Assembly: GCF_900102165.1 (NCBI RefSeq)
Contig: NZ_FNBD01000002.1
Location: 372,001 to 436,000, forward strand
DNA from: Cellulophaga baltica
Lineage (GTDB): Bacteria > Bacteroidota > Bacteroidia > Flavobacteriales > Flavobacteriaceae
DNA: 64,000 bases
Reading direction: 5' to 3'
Shown in pieces: positions 27,841-38,423 of the stretch. How positions within the stretch are numbered: position 1 is the stretch's first letter; each line of letters starts with the position of its first letter. Position numbers and translations under genes: made by a program. Below the pieces are notes generated by a model. That model made no database searches. It had not been told where the DNA came from and saw only the letters and a list, made by a program, of their open reading frames with translations.

Positions 27841-28446
27841 TTATTTAGAGTATAACTCGACGATTAATTGTTCTTTGATATTCTCTGGAATTTGAAGTCT
27901 TTCAGGAACAGCAACAAAAGTACCTTCCATTTTTTCAGTATTCCAAGTCATCCATTCGTAAACACTACTGTTAGCAGCTAACGAATCTTGTATTGTAGAA
28001 ATTGATTTAGACTTTTCTCTAACACCAACAACATCACCTGCTTTTAAAGAATACGAAGGAATATTTACTAACTCTCCGTTAACAGTAATATGTCTGTGTG
28101 ATACTAATTGTCTAGCTCCACTTCTAGAATTAGAAACTCCCATTCTGAAAACAACGTTATCTAAACGACATTCACATAATTGAAGTAAAATTTCACCAGT
28201 AACACCTTCTTTTCTCTTTGCAGTTGCGAAAATGTTTCTAAATTGTTTTTCTAATATACCGTAAGTGTACTTAGCTTTTTGCTTTTCCATTAACTGAACA
28301 GCATACTCAGATTTTTTTCCACGACGTCTAGCGTTTCCGTGTTGTCCTGGAGGGAAATTTCTTTTTTCAAAAGATTTATCATCTCCGAATATTGCTTCGC
28401 CAAATTTACGAGCAATTTTAGTTTTTGGTCCTATATATCTTGCCAT
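27841..28446 (-). CDS. rpsD: 30S ribosomal protein S4
   Basis: uS4, 201 residues, a primary 16S rRNA binder that starts 30S assembly. It opens [17 protein letters not shown], contains [19 protein letters not shown] and an S4 RNA-binding domain (about 93-155, [32 protein letters not shown]). The N-terminal zinc cysteines of some S4 forms are absent. A 108-base spacer separates it from rpsK, long for this cluster, but I saw no strong structure in it. Confidence 0.99.
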   Translation of the reverse strand: MARYIGPKTKIARKFGEAIFGDDKSFEKRNFPPGQHGNARRRGKKSEYAVQLMEKQKAKYTYGILEKQFRNIFATAKRKEGVTGEILLQLCECRLDNVVFRMGVSNSRSGARQLVSHRHITVNGELVNIPSYSLKAGDVVGVREKSKSISTIQDSLAANSSVYEWMTWNTEKMEGTFVAVPERLQIPENIKEQLIVELYSK

Positions 28447-28554
28447 CTTCTTGTTGTTTGAAAGTATGATTATGAATTAAGGCTTATCCTTCGATAATCG
28501 TATCAATACTTTCTGTGAAATATCCTATTTTAAAAGGACTATTAGTAATTATAA

Positions 28555-28947
28555 TTAAACTCTTCTTCTTTTTGGTGGTCTACAACCATTATGTGGAATT
28601 GGTGTTACATCAATAATTTCTGTAACTTCAATACCAGCATTATGTAAAGAACGTATTGCAGATTCTCTACCATTTCCTGGTCCTTTAACGTAAACTTTCA
28701 CTTTTCTTAATCCTGCTTCATGTGCTACTTTAGCACAATCTTCAGAAGCAACTTGAGCTGCATAAGGAGTGTTCTTCTTAGAACCTCTGAATCCCATTTT
28801 ACCTGCAGACGACCAAGAAATTACGTCACCTTTTTTATTTGTCAAAGAAATAATAATGTTATTGAAAGATGCTGTTACGTGAGCTTCACCAACAGATTCT
28901 ACAATAACCTTACGTTTCTTTGCAACTTTTGTATTTGACTTTGCCAT
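28555..28947 (-). CDS. rpsK: 30S ribosomal protein S11
   Basis: uS11, 130 residues, lies on the platform near the mRNA exit. Recognised by [47 protein letters not shown] and the basic C-terminus [12 protein letters not shown]. Complete. It is 105 bases downstream of rpsM. Confidence 0.99.
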   Translation of the reverse strand: MAKSNTKVAKKRKVIVESVGEAHVTASFNNIIISLTNKKGDVISWSSAGKMGFRGSKKNTPYAAQVASEDCAKVAHEAGLRKVKVYVKGPGNGRESAIRSLHNAGIEVTEIIDVTPIPHNGCRPPKRRRV

Positions 28948-29052
28948 ATTTTTAAGTTTCTAGTTGTTAGTTCTGAGTTATTGGAATCCTAAACCTTTCG
29001 ATTTCAAGCAGATTCTTCTAACGTCCAAATACTAATGACTACTGTCTAATTT

Positions 29053-29427
29053 TTATTTAGTTGCTTTTTTCTTGTTAGCAACAGTTTTTCTCTTACCTTT
29101 TCTAGTTCTAGAATTATTCTTCGTTCTCTGTCCTCTTAACGGAAGACCAGATCTATGACGAATACCTCTGTAACAACCAATGTCCATTAAACGTTTAATG
29201 TTTAATTGAGTCTCAGAACGAAGTTCACCCTCGATAGTGAAAGCAGAAACTGCCTCACGAATACGACTGATTTCATCATCGTTCCAATCAGACACCTTTG
29301 TATCTTCACTTACTTGGGCATTTGCTAAAATTTCTTTAGCCCTACTGTTACCTACTCCGAAGATATAAGTAAGAGCAATTACCCCTCTTTTCTGTTTTGG
29401 TATATCAACACCTGCAATTCTTGCCAT
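29053..29427 (-). CDS. rpsM: 30S ribosomal protein S13
   Basis: uS13, 124 residues, makes intersubunit bridges at the head of the 30S subunit. The N-terminus [26 protein letters not shown] and the C-terminal [28 protein letters not shown] are diagnostic. The basic tail would reach the P-site tRNA. It begins two bases after the rpmJ stop. Confidence 0.99.
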   Translation of the reverse strand: MARIAGVDIPKQKRGVIALTYIFGVGNSRAKEILANAQVSEDTKVSDWNDDEISRIREAVSAFTIEGELRSETQLNIKRLMDIGCYRGIRHRSGLPLRGQRTKNNSRTRKGKRKTVANKKKATK

Positions 29428-29429
29428 AA

Positions 29430-29546
29430 CTACCCTTGTCTTTGTTTAAATCTAGGATTCTTTTTGTTTATTACGTACAATCTACCTTTTCTGCGAACAA
29501 TTTTGCAGTCGGCACTTCTTTTCTTTAATGATGCTCTAACTTTCAT
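29430..29546 (-). CDS. rpmJ: 50S ribosomal protein L36 (zinc-free form)
   Basis: This small frame was found by reading between infA and rpsM. It encodes 38 residues beginning [14 protein letters not shown] and ending NPRFKQRQG, the expected length and C-terminus of bL36. Only one cysteine remains of the CxxC...C/H zinc ribbon, so this is the zinc-independent (C-) variant, as I recall being usual in Bacteroidota. Start and stop are both clear and the location between infA and rpsM is canonical. Confidence 0.96.
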   Translation of the reverse strand: MKVRASLKKRSADCKIVRRKGRLYVINKKNPRFKQRQG

Positions 29547-29555
29547 CCTATTATC

Positions 29556-29771
29556 TTAATATCTATATGTAATTCTTGCTTTACTCAAATCATAAGGACT
29601 CATTTCTAATTTTACCTTATCACCTGGAAGTAATTTTATATAATGCATACGCATCTTGCCTGAAATATGGGCTGTAACAACATGTCCATTTTCTAACTCT
29701 ACACGAAACATTGCATTTGATAATGCTTCAATTATGCTACCGTCTTGCTCTATTGCTGATTGCTTAGCCAT
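29556..29771 (-). CDS. infA: Translation initiation factor IF-1
   Basis: IF-1, 71 residues, an S1-like OB fold that blocks the A site during initiation. The sequence [29 protein letters not shown] and the end [22 protein letters not shown] are diagnostic. It lies three bases after secY and nine before rpmJ, the usual order secY-infA-rpmJ-rpsM. Confidence 0.99.
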   Translation of the reverse strand: MAKQSAIEQDGSIIEALSNAMFRVELENGHVVTAHISGKMRMHYIKLLPGDKVKLEMSPYDLSKARITYRY

Positions 29772-29774
29772 AAC

Positions 29775-31115
29775 TTACGCTACCTTTCTATTTTTACCTG
29801 TCTTCATTAACCCATCATAATGACGATTTAACAAATACGAATTAACTTGTTGTACTGTATCTATTGCAACACCAACCATAATTAATAGTGATGTACCACC
29901 ATAAAACATGGCCCAACCTGGTTGAACATCCATTAACTTAACTACAATTGCAGGCAATACAGCCAGCAAAGCTAAGAAAATAGATCCTGGTAACGTAATT
30001 AAAGACATAATCTTATCTAAAAAATCGCCAGTTTCTGCTCCAGGCCTAATTCCAGGGATAAAACCGCCGCTTCTTTTTAAGTCATCAGCCATTTTATTTG
30101 TCGGAACCGTGATTGCCGTATAAAAATATGTAAATACAATTATCAAAAATGCAAATAACAAATTGTAAGCCAATCCAAAAATATCTTGGAATTGAACTTC
30201 CATCCATTGCCCCCATGCTGTTTCATTAAATGTCTTTCCAATTAATCCAGGAGCAAACATAATTGCCTGTGCAAAGATAATTGGCATAACACCAGAAGCA
30301 TTAAGCTTTAAAGGAATGTACTGTCTAGTTCCCATAGCATCTTTCTCATATCCACCAGAAGCAGATCTACGAGCGTATTGCACCGGTATTTGTCTAGTAG
30401 CCATTACCAATAAAACACTTAGTAGGATTACCACAAACCAGATAATAACTTCAATTAAAACTAACATTGGACCTCCTGTTCCTTCCCATCTCGAAATAGC
30501 TTCTTGAGCAAAGGCTTGAGGTAATGTAGCAATAATACCAATCATAATTAATAAAGAAATACCATTACCGATACCTCTATCCGTAATTTTCTCCCCTAAC
30601 CACATTGCAAATACAGTTCCAGTTACTAAGATAATAACCGCAGGAATCATGAAATCAAGACCTTTACCAAGAACAAAAGCACTATCCGGCACACCAAACT
30701 GACTTAAACCTAATAAATAAGTTGGAGCCTGTAAGATACAGATACCGATAGTTAACCATCTTGTAATTTGATTGATAGTCTTTCTTCCACTTTCACCTTC
30801 TTTCTGAAGTTTCTGCAAGTAAGGAATAGCTATTCCCATTAATTGCACTACAATAGAAGCAGAGATATAAGGCATAATACCCAATGCAAAAACAGAGGCT
30901 TTTGCAAAAGCACCCCCTGTAAAAGCATTTAATATTCCAAAGATTCCGTTTTCTGTACCAGAAGTTAAGGCTCCTAGTTGCGCTGTATCAATACCCGGGA
31001 GCGCAATTTGCGCCCCGAATCTGTATACTAACAATAAACCAAGAGTAACAAGGATTCTTCCTTTTAACTCTTCAATCTTCCAAATATTAGATAATGTCTC
31101 GAAAAATTTCTTCAT
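29775..31115 (-). CDS. secY: Protein translocase subunit SecY
   Basis: SecY is the central channel of the Sec translocon, with ten transmembrane helices over 446 residues. Visible marks are GRILVTLGLLLVYRFGAQIALPGID in helix 1, the plug region GGAFAKASVFALGIMPYISASIVVQL, KITDRGIGNGISLLI, and the cytoplasmic loop PVQYARRSASGGYEKDAMGTRQYIPLKLN. It sits between rplO and infA, as in the spc operon. Confidence 0.98.
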   Translation of the reverse strand: MKKFFETLSNIWKIEELKGRILVTLGLLLVYRFGAQIALPGIDTAQLGALTSGTENGIFGILNAFTGGAFAKASVFALGIMPYISASIVVQLMGIAIPYLQKLQKEGESGRKTINQITRWLTIGICILQAPTYLLGLSQFGVPDSAFVLGKGLDFMIPAVIILVTGTVFAMWLGEKITDRGIGNGISLLIMIGIIATLPQAFAQEAISRWEGTGGPMLVLIEVIIWFVVILLSVLLVMATRQIPVQYARRSASGGYEKDAMGTRQYIPLKLNASGVMPIIFAQAIMFAPGLIGKTFNETAWGQWMEVQFQDIFGLAYNLLFAFLIIVFTYFYTAITVPTNKMADDLKRSGGFIPGIRPGAETGDFLDKIMSLITLPGSIFLALLAVLPAIVVKLMDVQPGWAMFYGGTSLLIMVGVAIDTVQQVNSYLLNRHYDGLMKTGKNRKVA

Positions 31116-31125
31116 AGTGTATTTC

Positions 31126-31578
31126 TTATAAACTTATTGCTTCGCCACCAGCAGCTTCTATAGCCGCTTTAGCAGTAGCAGTAAATTTATGTGCTGATAT
31201 TTTAAGAGACGCTTTTAATTCACCTCCACCTAATATTTTAACTAAATCAGATTTTCGGGCTAATCTATTTTGAACCAATACATCTAAATTAATAGCATCT
31301 TTAGCGATACCATTATCTACAAGTAATTGCAACTTATCTAAATTAATACCAGCGTATTCCTTTCTATTAATATTTGTAAAACCAAATTTAGGAACACGTC
31401 TTTGAAGTGGCATTTGCCCACCTTCAAAACCAATCTTTTTAGAATACCCAGATCTAGATTTAGCACCTTTGTGACCTCTAGTGGCAGTACCACCTTTTCC
31501 AGTACCTTGCCCACGTCCTACAATCTTACCTGCACGGTGAACAGCGCCTTCAGCTGGTTTTAAACTATTTAAATTCAT
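31126..31578 (-). CDS. rplO: 50S ribosomal protein L15
   Basis: uL15, 150 residues. The Gly/Lys-rich extended N-terminus (AVHRAGKIVGRGQGTGKGGTATRGHKGAKSRSG) that threads into 23S rRNA is followed by FEGGQMPLQRRVPKFGF and a globular C-terminal domain with ILGGGELKASLKISAHKFTATAKAAIE. Complete; 12 bases downstream of rpmD. Confidence 0.99.
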   Translation of the reverse strand: MNLNSLKPAEGAVHRAGKIVGRGQGTGKGGTATRGHKGAKSRSGYSKKIGFEGGQMPLQRRVPKFGFTNINRKEYAGINLDKLQLLVDNGIAKDAINLDVLVQNRLARKSDLVKILGGGELKASLKISAHKFTATAKAAIEAAGGEAISL

Positions 31579-31590
31579 CTTTATATTTTT

Positions 31591-31770
31591 TTAAGCTTCC
31601 TCAGTTGAAACTAAGTGATTAACTTTAGCTATCATACCCATAATACTAGGAGTATTCTCATGTTCTACAACTTGACCTAATTTTCTTAAACCAAGTGCTT
31701 CAAGAGTTTTTTTCTGTCTAAGAGGTTTTTTAATACCACTCTTAACTTGTGTAACTTTAACTTTTGCCAT
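31591..31770 (-). CDS. rpmD: 50S ribosomal protein L30
   Basis: This short frame between rpsE and rplO encodes 59 residues: MAKVKVTQVKSGIKKPLRQK at the start, then TLEALGLRKLGQ, and EHENTPSIMGMIAKVNHLVS near the end. It matches uL30 in length and pattern. It starts 11 bases after the rpsE stop, the normal spc order. An overlapping frame on the same strand at 31757-31942 is a shadow of rpsE. Confidence 0.96.
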   Translation of the reverse strand: MAKVKVTQVKSGIKKPLRQKKTLEALGLRKLGQVVEHENTPSIMGMIAKVNHLVSTEEA

Positions 31771-31781
31771 AATACCTTAAT

Positions 31782-32306
31782 TTATCCCTTAAAAACTTTT
31801 TCAAGAGAAATTCCTCTTTGTGTAGCAACTGTCTTAGCATCTCTAATCTGCAATAATGCATCAAATGTAGCCTTAACAACGTTGTGTGGGTTTGAAGACC
31901 CTTGAGATTTTGATAATACATCATGAACCCCAACTGCTTCAAGTACCGCTCTCACAGCTCCACCAGCAATTACCCCGGTACCATGAGATGCAGGCTGAAT
32001 ATAAACTCTAGCTCCACCAAACTTACCTTTTTGTTCGTGAGGTATTGTTCCTTTAATTAAAGGAATTCTAATTAAATTTTTCTTAGCGTCATCAATAGCC
32101 TTAGAAATAGCAGTAGCAACTTCTTTAGACTTACCTAAACCTTGACCAACTACGCCATTTTCGTCACCAACAACAACGATAGCAGAGAAACCAAATGCTC
32201 TACCACCTTTTGTTACTTTAGTAACTCTTTGTACACCAACTAAACGATCTTTTAAATCAAGACCTCCTGGTTTTACAACTTCTACGTTTTTGTATTTCTG
32301 GTACAT
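31782..32306 (-). CDS. rpsE: 30S ribosomal protein S5
   Basis: uS5, 174 residues, helps decoding fidelity and mRNA unwinding at the entry site. The dsRBD-like N domain has [36 protein letters not shown], followed by [27 protein letters not shown]. The C domain has [40 protein letters not shown]. Complete. Confidence 0.99.
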   Translation of the reverse strand: MYQKYKNVEVVKPGGLDLKDRLVGVQRVTKVTKGGRAFGFSAIVVVGDENGVVGQGLGKSKEVATAISKAIDDAKKNLIRIPLIKGTIPHEQKGKFGGARVYIQPASHGTGVIAGGAVRAVLEAVGVHDVLSKSQGSSNPHNVVKATFDALLQIRDAKTVATQRGISLEKVFKG

Positions 32307-32312
32307 ATATAT

Positions 32313-32669
32313 TTAGAATTTAAGTCCTGCTTCTCTAGCTCCTTCAGCTAATGATTTTACTCTACCGTGATATAAACAACCACCTCTGTCAAAAGCTACT
32401 GTCTCAACACCAGCTTTCTTTGCTTTTTCCGCAATAGTTTTACCTACTAAGTTAGCTATTTCAGTCTTAGTTCCTTTAACATCAACTATCTCCTTATCTC
32501 TAGAAGATGCTGCAACTAAAGTTACCCCACTGTTATCATCTATAACTTGTACATAAATTTCTTTGTTACTTCTAAAAACCGATAATCTCGGTCTTGCAGC
32601 AGTACCAAAAGAAACTTTACGTATTCTTCTCTTAATTCGCTGTCTTCTTTCAGTCTTTGATAATCCCAT
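32313..32669 (-). CDS. rplR: 50S ribosomal protein L18
   Basis: uL18, 118 residues, binds 5S rRNA in the central protuberance. Marks are [38 protein letters not shown] and [27 protein letters not shown] at the C-terminus. It lies 11 bases after rplF. Confidence 0.99.
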   Translation of the reverse strand: MGLSKTERRQRIKRRIRKVSFGTAARPRLSVFRSNKEIYVQVIDDNSGVTLVAASSRDKEIVDVKGTKTEIANLVGKTIAEKAKKAGVETVAFDRGGCLYHGRVKSLAEGAREAGLKF

Positions 32670-32680
32670 AATTCTACTTA

Positions 32681-33223
32681 TTATGCTGACTTACCAGCTT
32701 TTCTTCTTAATTGTTCTCCAACAAACTTAACACCTTTTCCTTTATACGGCTCTGGTCTACGGAAAGATCTTATTTTAGCAGCTACTTGACCTACTAATTG
32801 TTTGTCAAAAGACGTTAACTTAATAATTGGATTTTTTCCTTTTTCAGATACAGTTTCAATTGAAACCTCTGGAGCAAGATCTATAACTATATTATGAGAA
32901 AAACCTAAAGCCAAATCTAATCTTTGACCTTGGTTACTTGCTCTATAACCTACACCTACAAGTTCCAATTCTTTAGTCCATCCTTTTGATACACCATCGA
33001 TCATATTGTTAACCAAAGATCTGTAAAGACCATGCTTAGCTTTATGCTCTTTAGTATCAGAAGATCTAGTTACAAAAACTTGATCATCTTCAACCTTTAC
33101 TTCAACAGCGCTATATTCTTGAGTTAACTCACCCAACTTACCTTTTACAGTAATTAAATTATCTTTTATCTCAACGGTTACTCCCTGAGGTATCGCAACT
33201 GGATTATTACCTATTCTAGACAT
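32681..33223 (-). CDS. rplF: 50S ribosomal protein L6
   Basis: uL6, 180 residues, two tandem similar domains near the factor-binding site. It begins [22 protein letters not shown] and ends with the conserved [26 protein letters not shown] block. Complete; 19 bases after rpsH. Confidence 0.99.
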   Translation of the reverse strand: MSRIGNNPVAIPQGVTVEIKDNLITVKGKLGELTQEYSAVEVKVEDDQVFVTRSSDTKEHKAKHGLYRSLVNNMIDGVSKGWTKELELVGVGYRASNQGQRLDLALGFSHNIVIDLAPEVSIETVSEKGKNPIIKLTSFDKQLVGQVAAKIRSFRRPEPYKGKGVKFVGEQLRRKAGKSA

Positions 33224-33242
33224 TTCTTAAATCTTTATAGTA

Positions 33243-33641
33243 TTAATAAACGTAACATAATACTTCACCACCAACTTTTTCTAGCTTAGCTTGCTTACTC
33301 GTCATAACCCCATGTGAAGTTGAAACGATAGCAATACCCAATCCGTTAAGTACTCTTGGTAAATCAGTAGAACCAGCATACTTACGTAGACCTGGCTTAC
33401 TTATACGCATAATTTTTTTTATCACAGGTTCTTTAGTTAGCTTATCATACTTCAAAGCTATTTTCACCGTGCCTTGAACCTTATTTGGTTCAAACTTATA
33501 ACTTAAAATATATCCTTGTTCGAATAATATTTTAGTCATTTCTTTTTTCAAATTAGATGCAGGAATCTCGACAACTCTGTGCCCAGCGCTACTCGCATTT
33601 CTAATTCTTGTTAAGTAATCCGAAATTGGATCTGTTACCAT
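33243..33641 (-). CDS. rpsH: 30S ribosomal protein S8
   Basis: uS8, 132 residues, a primary 16S rRNA binder in the platform. It starts MVTDPISDYLTRIRNASSAGHRVVEIP and ends GLGIAIVSTSHGVMTSKQAKLEKVGGEVLCYVY, matching the family well. In E. coli S8 represses the spc operon at rplE; no S8 target was recognised here. Spacing to rpsN is 68 bases. Confidence 0.99.
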   Translation of the reverse strand: MVTDPISDYLTRIRNASSAGHRVVEIPASNLKKEMTKILFEQGYILSYKFEPNKVQGTVKIALKYDKLTKEPVIKKIMRISKPGLRKYAGSTDLPRVLNGLGIAIVSTSHGVMTSKQAKLEKVGGEVLCYVY

Positions 33642-33709
33642 ATGTACTAATTTGCAGTATTGGTTTTTAGCAATGCGCTAAACCTGATACCAGTTAATAT
33701 TTAAATTGA

Positions 33710-33979
33710 CTACCAGCTAGCTTTTTTAACTCCTGGTATTAACCCTTCATTTGCCATTTCTCTGAAAGTTACACGCGAAACACCAAATGTTCTCATGTAA
33801 CCTCTAGGTCTACCTGTAAGCTTACATCTATTATGTAAACGTACCGGATTAGCATTTCTAGGTAGTTTCTGTAACCCTTCGTAGTCTCCAGCTTCTTTCA
33901 AAGCTTTTCTCTTCTCAGCGTACTTTGCTACAGTTTTTTCTCTTTTAACCTCGCGGGCTTTCATCGATTCTTTAGCCAT
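33710..33979 (-). CDS. rpsN: 30S ribosomal protein S14 (long, zinc-free form)
   Basis: uS14, 89 residues. The length and the absence of the CxxC...CxxC zinc ribbon identify the long C- form rather than the 61-residue zinc form. The C-terminus [40 protein letters not shown] is diagnostic. It starts one base after the rplE stop. Confidence 0.99.
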   Translation of the reverse strand: MAKESMKAREVKREKTVAKYAEKRKALKEAGDYEGLQKLPRNANPVRLHNRCKLTGRPRGYMRTFGVSRVTFREMANEGLIPGVKKASW

Positions 33980-33980
33980 C

Positions 33981-34532
33981 TTAATTCTTTTTAAAAGGTA
34001 ATCCCAATTGAGTTAATAATGATTTAGCCTCTTTATCTGTTTTTGCAGAAGTTACAAAGGTAATATCCATTCCGTTGATTCTATTGATTTTATCAATATT
34101 TATCTCAGGAAAAATAATTTGCTCTGTAACACCAAGATTATAATTACCACGTCCATCAAAGCCAGTAGCCTTAATTCCTTGGAAATCTCTAACTCTTGGA
34201 AGTGCACTAGTAACTAAACGATCAAGAAATTCAAACATTCTTTCACCTCTTAAAGTAACCTTACAACCGATTGGCATACCTTTTCTAAGCTTAAAAGAAG
34301 CAACATCCTTCTTAGAAATAGTAGCTACAGACTTCTGACCAGTAATTGTAGTTAATTCGTCAACCGCATGGTCTATTAACTTCTTATCTGCTACAGCTGC
34401 ACCTACACCTCTACTAACAACTATCTTCTCTAGCTTAGGAACCTGCATAACGTTCTTATACCCAAACTCTTCTTTAAGAGCGCCAATAATGCGCTCATTG
34501 TATTCTGTTTTTAACCTTGTAACGTAAGCCAT
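33981..34532 (-). CDS. rplE: 50S ribosomal protein L5
   Basis: uL5, 183 residues, binds 5S rRNA and contacts P-site tRNA. Marks are [34 protein letters not shown] and [27 protein letters not shown]. Complete; 2 bases after rplX. Confidence 0.99.
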   Translation of the reverse strand: MAYVTRLKTEYNERIIGALKEEFGYKNVMQVPKLEKIVVSRGVGAAVADKKLIDHAVDELTTITGQKSVATISKKDVASFKLRKGMPIGCKVTLRGERMFEFLDRLVTSALPRVRDFQGIKATGFDGRGNYNLGVTEQIIFPEINIDKINRINGMDITFVTSAKTDKEAKSLLTQLGLPFKKN

Positions 34533-34534
34533 AA

Positions 34535-34849
34535 CTATATTACTTCATTAGATTTTTTAGAGACTCTAACTTTTTTCCCATCTCTAACATCGTAACCTAC
34601 TCTCGTAGTGCTACCAGATTTAGCATCAATCAATGCTAAATTAGATATGTGTAAAAGTGCCTCTTTCTTTACGATACCACCTTGAGGATTTTTAGCACTA
34701 GGCTTTTCATGCTTAGATACCATATTAGCACCTTCAACAATCGCCTTGTTCTTATCAAAATCAATCTTCATAATCTTACCTTCCACACCTTTATGGTCTC
34801 CAGCTACGATTCTTACGATATCTCCTACTTTTATTTTTAGCTTTTTCAT
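34535..34849 (-). CDS. rplX: 50S ribosomal protein L24
   Basis: uL24, 104 residues, an early 50S assembly initiator with an N-terminal KOW motif ([24 protein letters not shown]). The segment [22 protein letters not shown] is conserved. Complete; 13 bases after rplN. Confidence 0.99.
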   Translation of the reverse strand: MKKLKIKVGDIVRIVAGDHKGVEGKIMKIDFDKNKAIVEGANMVSKHEKPSAKNPQGGIVKKEALLHISNLALIDAKSGSTTRVGYDVRDGKKVRVSKKSNEVI

Positions 34850-34862
34850 CTGTTTCTAAATG

Positions 34863-35231
34863 TTATAGCACCTCTGGAGCTAATGATACAATTTTCATGA
34901 ATTGCTTATCACGAAGTTCTCTAGCTACAGGTCCAAAAACACGTGTACCTCTCATTTCTCCAGTTGGATTTAAAAGAACACATGCGTTATCATCAAAACG
35001 AATGTAAGAACCATCTTGTCTTCTTACTTCCTTTTTAGTTCTAACTACAACCGCAGTAGAAACAGCACCTTTTTTAATAGTACCATTAGGAGTAGCTTCT
35101 TTAACCGCTACTACTATTTTATCTCCTACAGAAGCATATCTTCTTTTTGTACCACCTAACACTCTAATGGTCAAAACTTCTTTTGCCCCAGTATTGTCAG
35201 CTACCTTTAATCTTGATTCTTGCTGTAACAT
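34863..35231 (-). CDS. rplN: 50S ribosomal protein L14
   Basis: uL14, 122 residues, at the subunit interface near the sarcin-ricin loop. [27 protein letters not shown] and [29 protein letters not shown] at the end are diagnostic. It lies two bases after rpsQ. Confidence 0.99.
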   Translation of the reverse strand: MLQQESRLKVADNTGAKEVLTIRVLGGTKRRYASVGDKIVVAVKEATPNGTIKKGAVSTAVVVRTKKEVRRQDGSYIRFDDNACVLLNPTGEMRGTRVFGPVARELRDKQFMKIVSLAPEVL

Positions 35232-35233
35232 AA

Positions 35234-35491
35234 TTATTTAGCTCTTTCAATGATTTCAACCAATCTCCAACACTTAGTTTTACTTAAAGGACGTGTTTCC
35301 ATTATCCTTACTGTATCACCAATATTGCAATCATTTGCCTCATCGTGTGCAACATATTTTTTAGTTCTTAATACGAACTTTCCGTACATAGGGTGTTTTA
35401 CTCGCTTAACTTCTGAAATCACAATTGATTTCTCCATTTTGTTGCTAGTAACAACTCCTACTCTCTCTTTTCTTAAGTTTCTTTTTTCCAT
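35234..35491 (-). CDS. rpsQ: 30S ribosomal protein S17
   Basis: uS17, 85 residues, an OB-fold primary 16S rRNA binder. It shows [34 protein letters not shown] and the C-terminal [27 protein letters not shown]. Complete; 13 bases after rpmC. Confidence 0.99.
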   Translation of the reverse strand: MEKRNLRKERVGVVTSNKMEKSIVISEVKRVKHPMYGKFVLRTKKYVAHDEANDCNIGDTVRIMETRPLSKTKCWRLVEIIERAK

Positions 35492-35504
35492 AAAGCAGAA
35501 CCAG

Positions 35505-35696
35505 TTATTGGTTATCCCTTTTAGTTAATTCTGTCGCTATTCTAGCCACTGTTCTTCTCGCTTTTCTTATTTGAAGCGGGTTTTCCAACGGAGTAACGCT
35601 ATGCGCTATTTTCAAATCTGAATGTTGCTTCTTAGCCTCAGCTAATTTAGAGCCTAACTCCTCAACAGATAATTCCTTTACTTCTGATTGTTTCAT
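35505..35696 (-). CDS. rpmC: 50S ribosomal protein L29
   Basis: uL29, 63 residues, a helical hairpin at the polypeptide exit site. [29 protein letters not shown] and [19 protein letters not shown] are typical. It lies 19 bases after rplP, in the usual order rplP-rpmC-rpsQ. Confidence 0.98.
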   Translation of the reverse strand: MKQSEVKELSVEELGSKLAEAKKQHSDLKIAHSVTPLENPLQIRKARRTVARIATELTKRDNQ

Positions 35697-35715
35697 AATT
35701 CCTTACAATTAAAAA

Positions 35716-36135
35716 TTAAGCTGAATAATCTCTAGCAACAATAAACTTTGTTTTAACAGGTAATTTCTGCGCTGCAAGACGTAACGCCTCTTTAGCAATC
35801 TCCTGAGACACCCCAGCGATTTCGAACATAATCCTACCAGGTAAAACCACAGCAACAAAATATTCAGGAGCACCTTTACCTTTACCCATACGAACCTCTA
35901 GAGGTTTTTTGGTAATAGGCTTATCTGGAAATATTTTAATCCACATTTGCCCCTCTCTTTTCATATATCTAGTAGCAGCAATACGCGCTGCCTCTATCTG
36001 TCTTGATGTAATAAAACTTGTATCTAAAGATTTTATACCGAACATACCATTTGAAAGCTGATGACCTCTTCCAGAGATCCCTTTCATTCTACCCTTCTGT
36101 GTCTTACGAAACTTGGTTCTTTTAGGTTGTAACAT
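35716..36135 (-). CDS. rplP: 50S ribosomal protein L16
   Basis: uL16, 139 residues, sits near the A site and central protuberance. Marks: [72 protein letters not shown], and [13 protein letters not shown] at the end. The conserved Arg of the GKGKGAPE region is present upstream (EVRMGKG). Confidence 0.99.
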   Translation of the reverse strand: MLQPKRTKFRKTQKGRMKGISGRGHQLSNGMFGIKSLDTSFITSRQIEAARIAATRYMKREGQMWIKIFPDKPITKKPLEVRMGKGKGAPEYFVAVVLPGRIMFEIAGVSQEIAKEALRLAAQKLPVKTKFIVARDYSA

Positions 36136-36154
36136 TTTTCTACTTCTTTAAAAA

Positions 36155-36874
36155 TTACTTTCTACGACGTGGTTTCTTGTTACCATCTTGCTTCCCACCT
36201 TTAGCACCTTGGCTTTTTTCCATACCAACTAAAGGAGATAAATCTCTTTTACCATAAACCTCACCTTTCATAATCCACACTTTGATACCTAATCTTCCAT
36301 AAGTAGTATGTGCTTCATGTAAAGCATAGTCGATATCTGCTCTAAAAGTCGATAATGGTATTCTTCCATCTTTATAAGATTCAGAACGAGCCATTTCCGC
36401 TCCATTTAAACGTCCAGAAATTTGAATTTTAATACCTTCAGCATTCATACGCATCGCTGCAGCAATTGCCATTTTAATTGCTCTTCTAAATGAAATTCTA
36501 TTTTCAATTTGACGAGCAACACTAGCCGCTACAAGATTTGCATCTAACTCAGGTCTTTTAATTTCAAAAATATTAATCTGAACCTCTTTATCAGTAATTT
36601 TCTTAAGCTCCTCTTTCAACTTATCTACTTCCTGACCACCTTTACCGATAATAATACCAGGTCTTGCAGTTGTAATAGTAATAGTAATAAGTTTTAAAGT
36701 ACGCTCAATAATAACTCTTGATACACTAGCTTTCGCTAAACGAGCATGAACATATTTTCTGATCTTGTTATCTTCGGCTAATTTATCACCGTAATCATTT
36801 CCACCATACCAGTTAGACTCCCATCCTCTAATGATGCCTAAACGAATTCCGATTGGATTTGTCTTTTGTCCCAT
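36155..36874 (-). CDS. rpsC: 30S ribosomal protein S3
   Basis: uS3, 239 residues, lines the mRNA entry tunnel. It has an N-terminal [24 protein letters not shown], a KH type II domain with [18 protein letters not shown] (about 75-92), and a C-terminal S3 domain ending in [20 protein letters not shown] Lys/Gly-rich tail of about 25 residues follows the core. It lies two bases after rplV. Confidence 0.99.
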   Translation of the reverse strand: MGQKTNPIGIRLGIIRGWESNWYGGNDYGDKLAEDNKIRKYVHARLAKASVSRVIIERTLKLITITITTARPGIIIGKGGQEVDKLKEELKKITDKEVQINIFEIKRPELDANLVAASVARQIENRISFRRAIKMAIAAAMRMNAEGIKIQISGRLNGAEMARSESYKDGRIPLSTFRADIDYALHEAHTTYGRLGIKVWIMKGEVYGKRDLSPLVGMEKSQGAKGGKQDGNKKPRRRK

Positions 36875-36876
36875 AC

Positions 36877-37284
36877 CTAGCTTTGTACATTATTGTTAGA
36901 ATCCAACACTAATGTTACGTGATTGGAACGTTTTCTAATTCTGTGTGCTCTACCTTGAGGTGCCGGTCTAAGTCTTTTCAACATAGCGCCACCATCAACT
37001 CTTATCTCTTTAATAAAAAGGTCAGCATCTTCTATACTAGCATCCTCATTTTTAGCCTGCCAGTTTGCAATAGCTGATAAAAGCAATTTCTCTAATTTAC
37101 GAGAAGCTTCTTTAGAATTGAATTTTAAAATTGCCAGTGCTTTCTCCACTTGAACCCCTCTTACCAAATCAGCTACTAAACGCATCTTTCTTGGTGAAGT
37201 TGGACAATTATTCAATTTCGCAAAAGCAATCTGCTTTTTCTCCGCCTTTATTCTTTCGGCCATTTGTTTTTTACGAACTCCCAT
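36877..37284 (-). CDS. rplV: 50S ribosomal protein L22
   Basis: uL22, 135 residues, whose beta hairpin lines the exit tunnel and is a site of macrolide-resistance mutations. [29 protein letters not shown] and the hairpin region [27 protein letters not shown] look wild type. An N-terminal extension of about 18 charged residues precedes the core. It starts three bases after rpsS. Confidence 0.99.
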   Translation of the reverse strand: MGVRKKQMAERIKAEKKQIAFAKLNNCPTSPRKMRLVADLVRGVQVEKALAILKFNSKEASRKLEKLLLSAIANWQAKNEDASIEDADLFIKEIRVDGGAMLKRLRPAPQGRAHRIRKRSNHVTLVLDSNNNVQS

Positions 37285-37287
37285 AGC

Positions 37288-37566
37288 TTACTTTTTTCCT
37301 TTATTTTTCGAACCACCATGACCTCTAAAAGATCTAGTTGGTGAAAATTCTCCTAATTTATGACCAACCATATTCTCTGTAACATATACAGGAACAAATT
37401 GTCTACCATTATGAACAGCGATAGTTTGACCAACGAAATCTGGTGTTATCATTGAAGCTCTTGACCAAGTCTTAACTACAGTCTTTTTACCAGAATCTAT
37501 ATTCTGTTGAACTTTCTTTTCTAAACTAAAGTGAACGTAAGGTCCTTTTTTTAGTGAACGTGCCAT
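37288..37566 (-). CDS. rpsS: 30S ribosomal protein S19
   Basis: uS19, 92 residues, in the 30S head. [67 protein letters not shown] are diagnostic. Complete; 13 bases after rplB. Confidence 0.99.
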   Translation of the reverse strand: MARSLKKGPYVHFSLEKKVQQNIDSGKKTVVKTWSRASMITPDFVGQTIAVHNGRQFVPVYVTENMVGHKLGEFSPTRSFRGHGGSKNKGKK

Positions 37567-37579
37567 TTCTTTCTACTTT

Positions 37580-38404
37580 TTATTTCTTTCTACGTTCTAA
37601 TATATATCTATTTGTAGCCTTAGTCTTAGAACGAGTTCTATAACCTTTAGCAGGTATACCGTTCTTAGATCTTGGGTGACCACCTGAAGCTCTACCTTCA
37701 CCACCACCCATTGGATGATCGACAGGGTTCATTGCAACCGGTCTTGTTCTTGGTCTTCTACCTAACCATCTACTTCTACCGGCTTTACCAGAAACAAGTA
37801 ATTGATGATCAGAATTAGATACCGCCCCAATCGTAGCTAAACATAAAACTAGAATCAATCTAGTTTCACCTGAAGGAAGTTTTACCGTAGCAAACTTACC
37901 GTCTCTAGCCATTAATTGAGCAAATGTACCAGCACTTCTTGCCATAACAGCACCTTGTCCTGGACGTAGTTCTATACAAGAAATAATAGTACCTAAAGGA
38001 ATAGCACTTAAAGGAAGTGCATTTCCAATTTCAGGAGTAGCATCTGCACCAGAAGAAATCTCCTGACCCACTTGCATTCCGTTTTGTGCTATTACATATC
38101 TTTTCTCTCCATCAGCATAATTCACTAAAGCTACGAATGCTGTTCTGTTAGGATCATACTGAATAGAATCAATGACACCAGCAACTCCTTGCTTGTCTCT
38201 TTTGAAATCTATCAAACGATACCTTCTCTTATGACCACCACCTCTGTGCTGGATAGTCATCTTTCCTTGACTGTTTCTACCTCCGGACTTTTTTAACGGA
38301 GCAAGCAAGCTCTTCTCCGGCTTATCAGTAGTAATCGCGTCGAATCCGTTTACTACTCTAAAACGCTGTCCTGGAGTGATTGGTTTTAATTTTCTAACTG
38401 ACAT
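37580..38404 (-). CDS. rplB: 50S ribosomal protein L2
   Basis: uL2, 274 residues, supports the peptidyl transferase centre and subunit association. Marks: [52 protein letters not shown] and the C-terminal [23 protein letters not shown] with the functionally important His. Complete; 19 bases after rplW. Confidence 0.99.
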   Translation of the reverse strand: MSVRKLKPITPGQRFRVVNGFDAITTDKPEKSLLAPLKKSGGRNSQGKMTIQHRGGGHKRRYRLIDFKRDKQGVAGVIDSIQYDPNRTAFVALVNYADGEKRYVIAQNGMQVGQEISSGADATPEIGNALPLSAIPLGTIISCIELRPGQGAVMARSAGTFAQLMARDGKFATVKLPSGETRLILVLCLATIGAVSNSDHQLLVSGKAGRSRWLGRRPRTRPVAMNPVDHPMGGGEGRASGGHPRSKNGIPAKGYRTRSKTKATNRYILERRKK

Positions 38405-38423
38405 TTTTTGTCTTTAGTCTTAA

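Noticed and set aside
28447-28554. 108-base rpsK-rpsD spacer as a possible S4 leader
   Set aside because: Only a weak four-pair hairpin was found by eye and no terminator or known S4 target pattern, so I do not annotate it.
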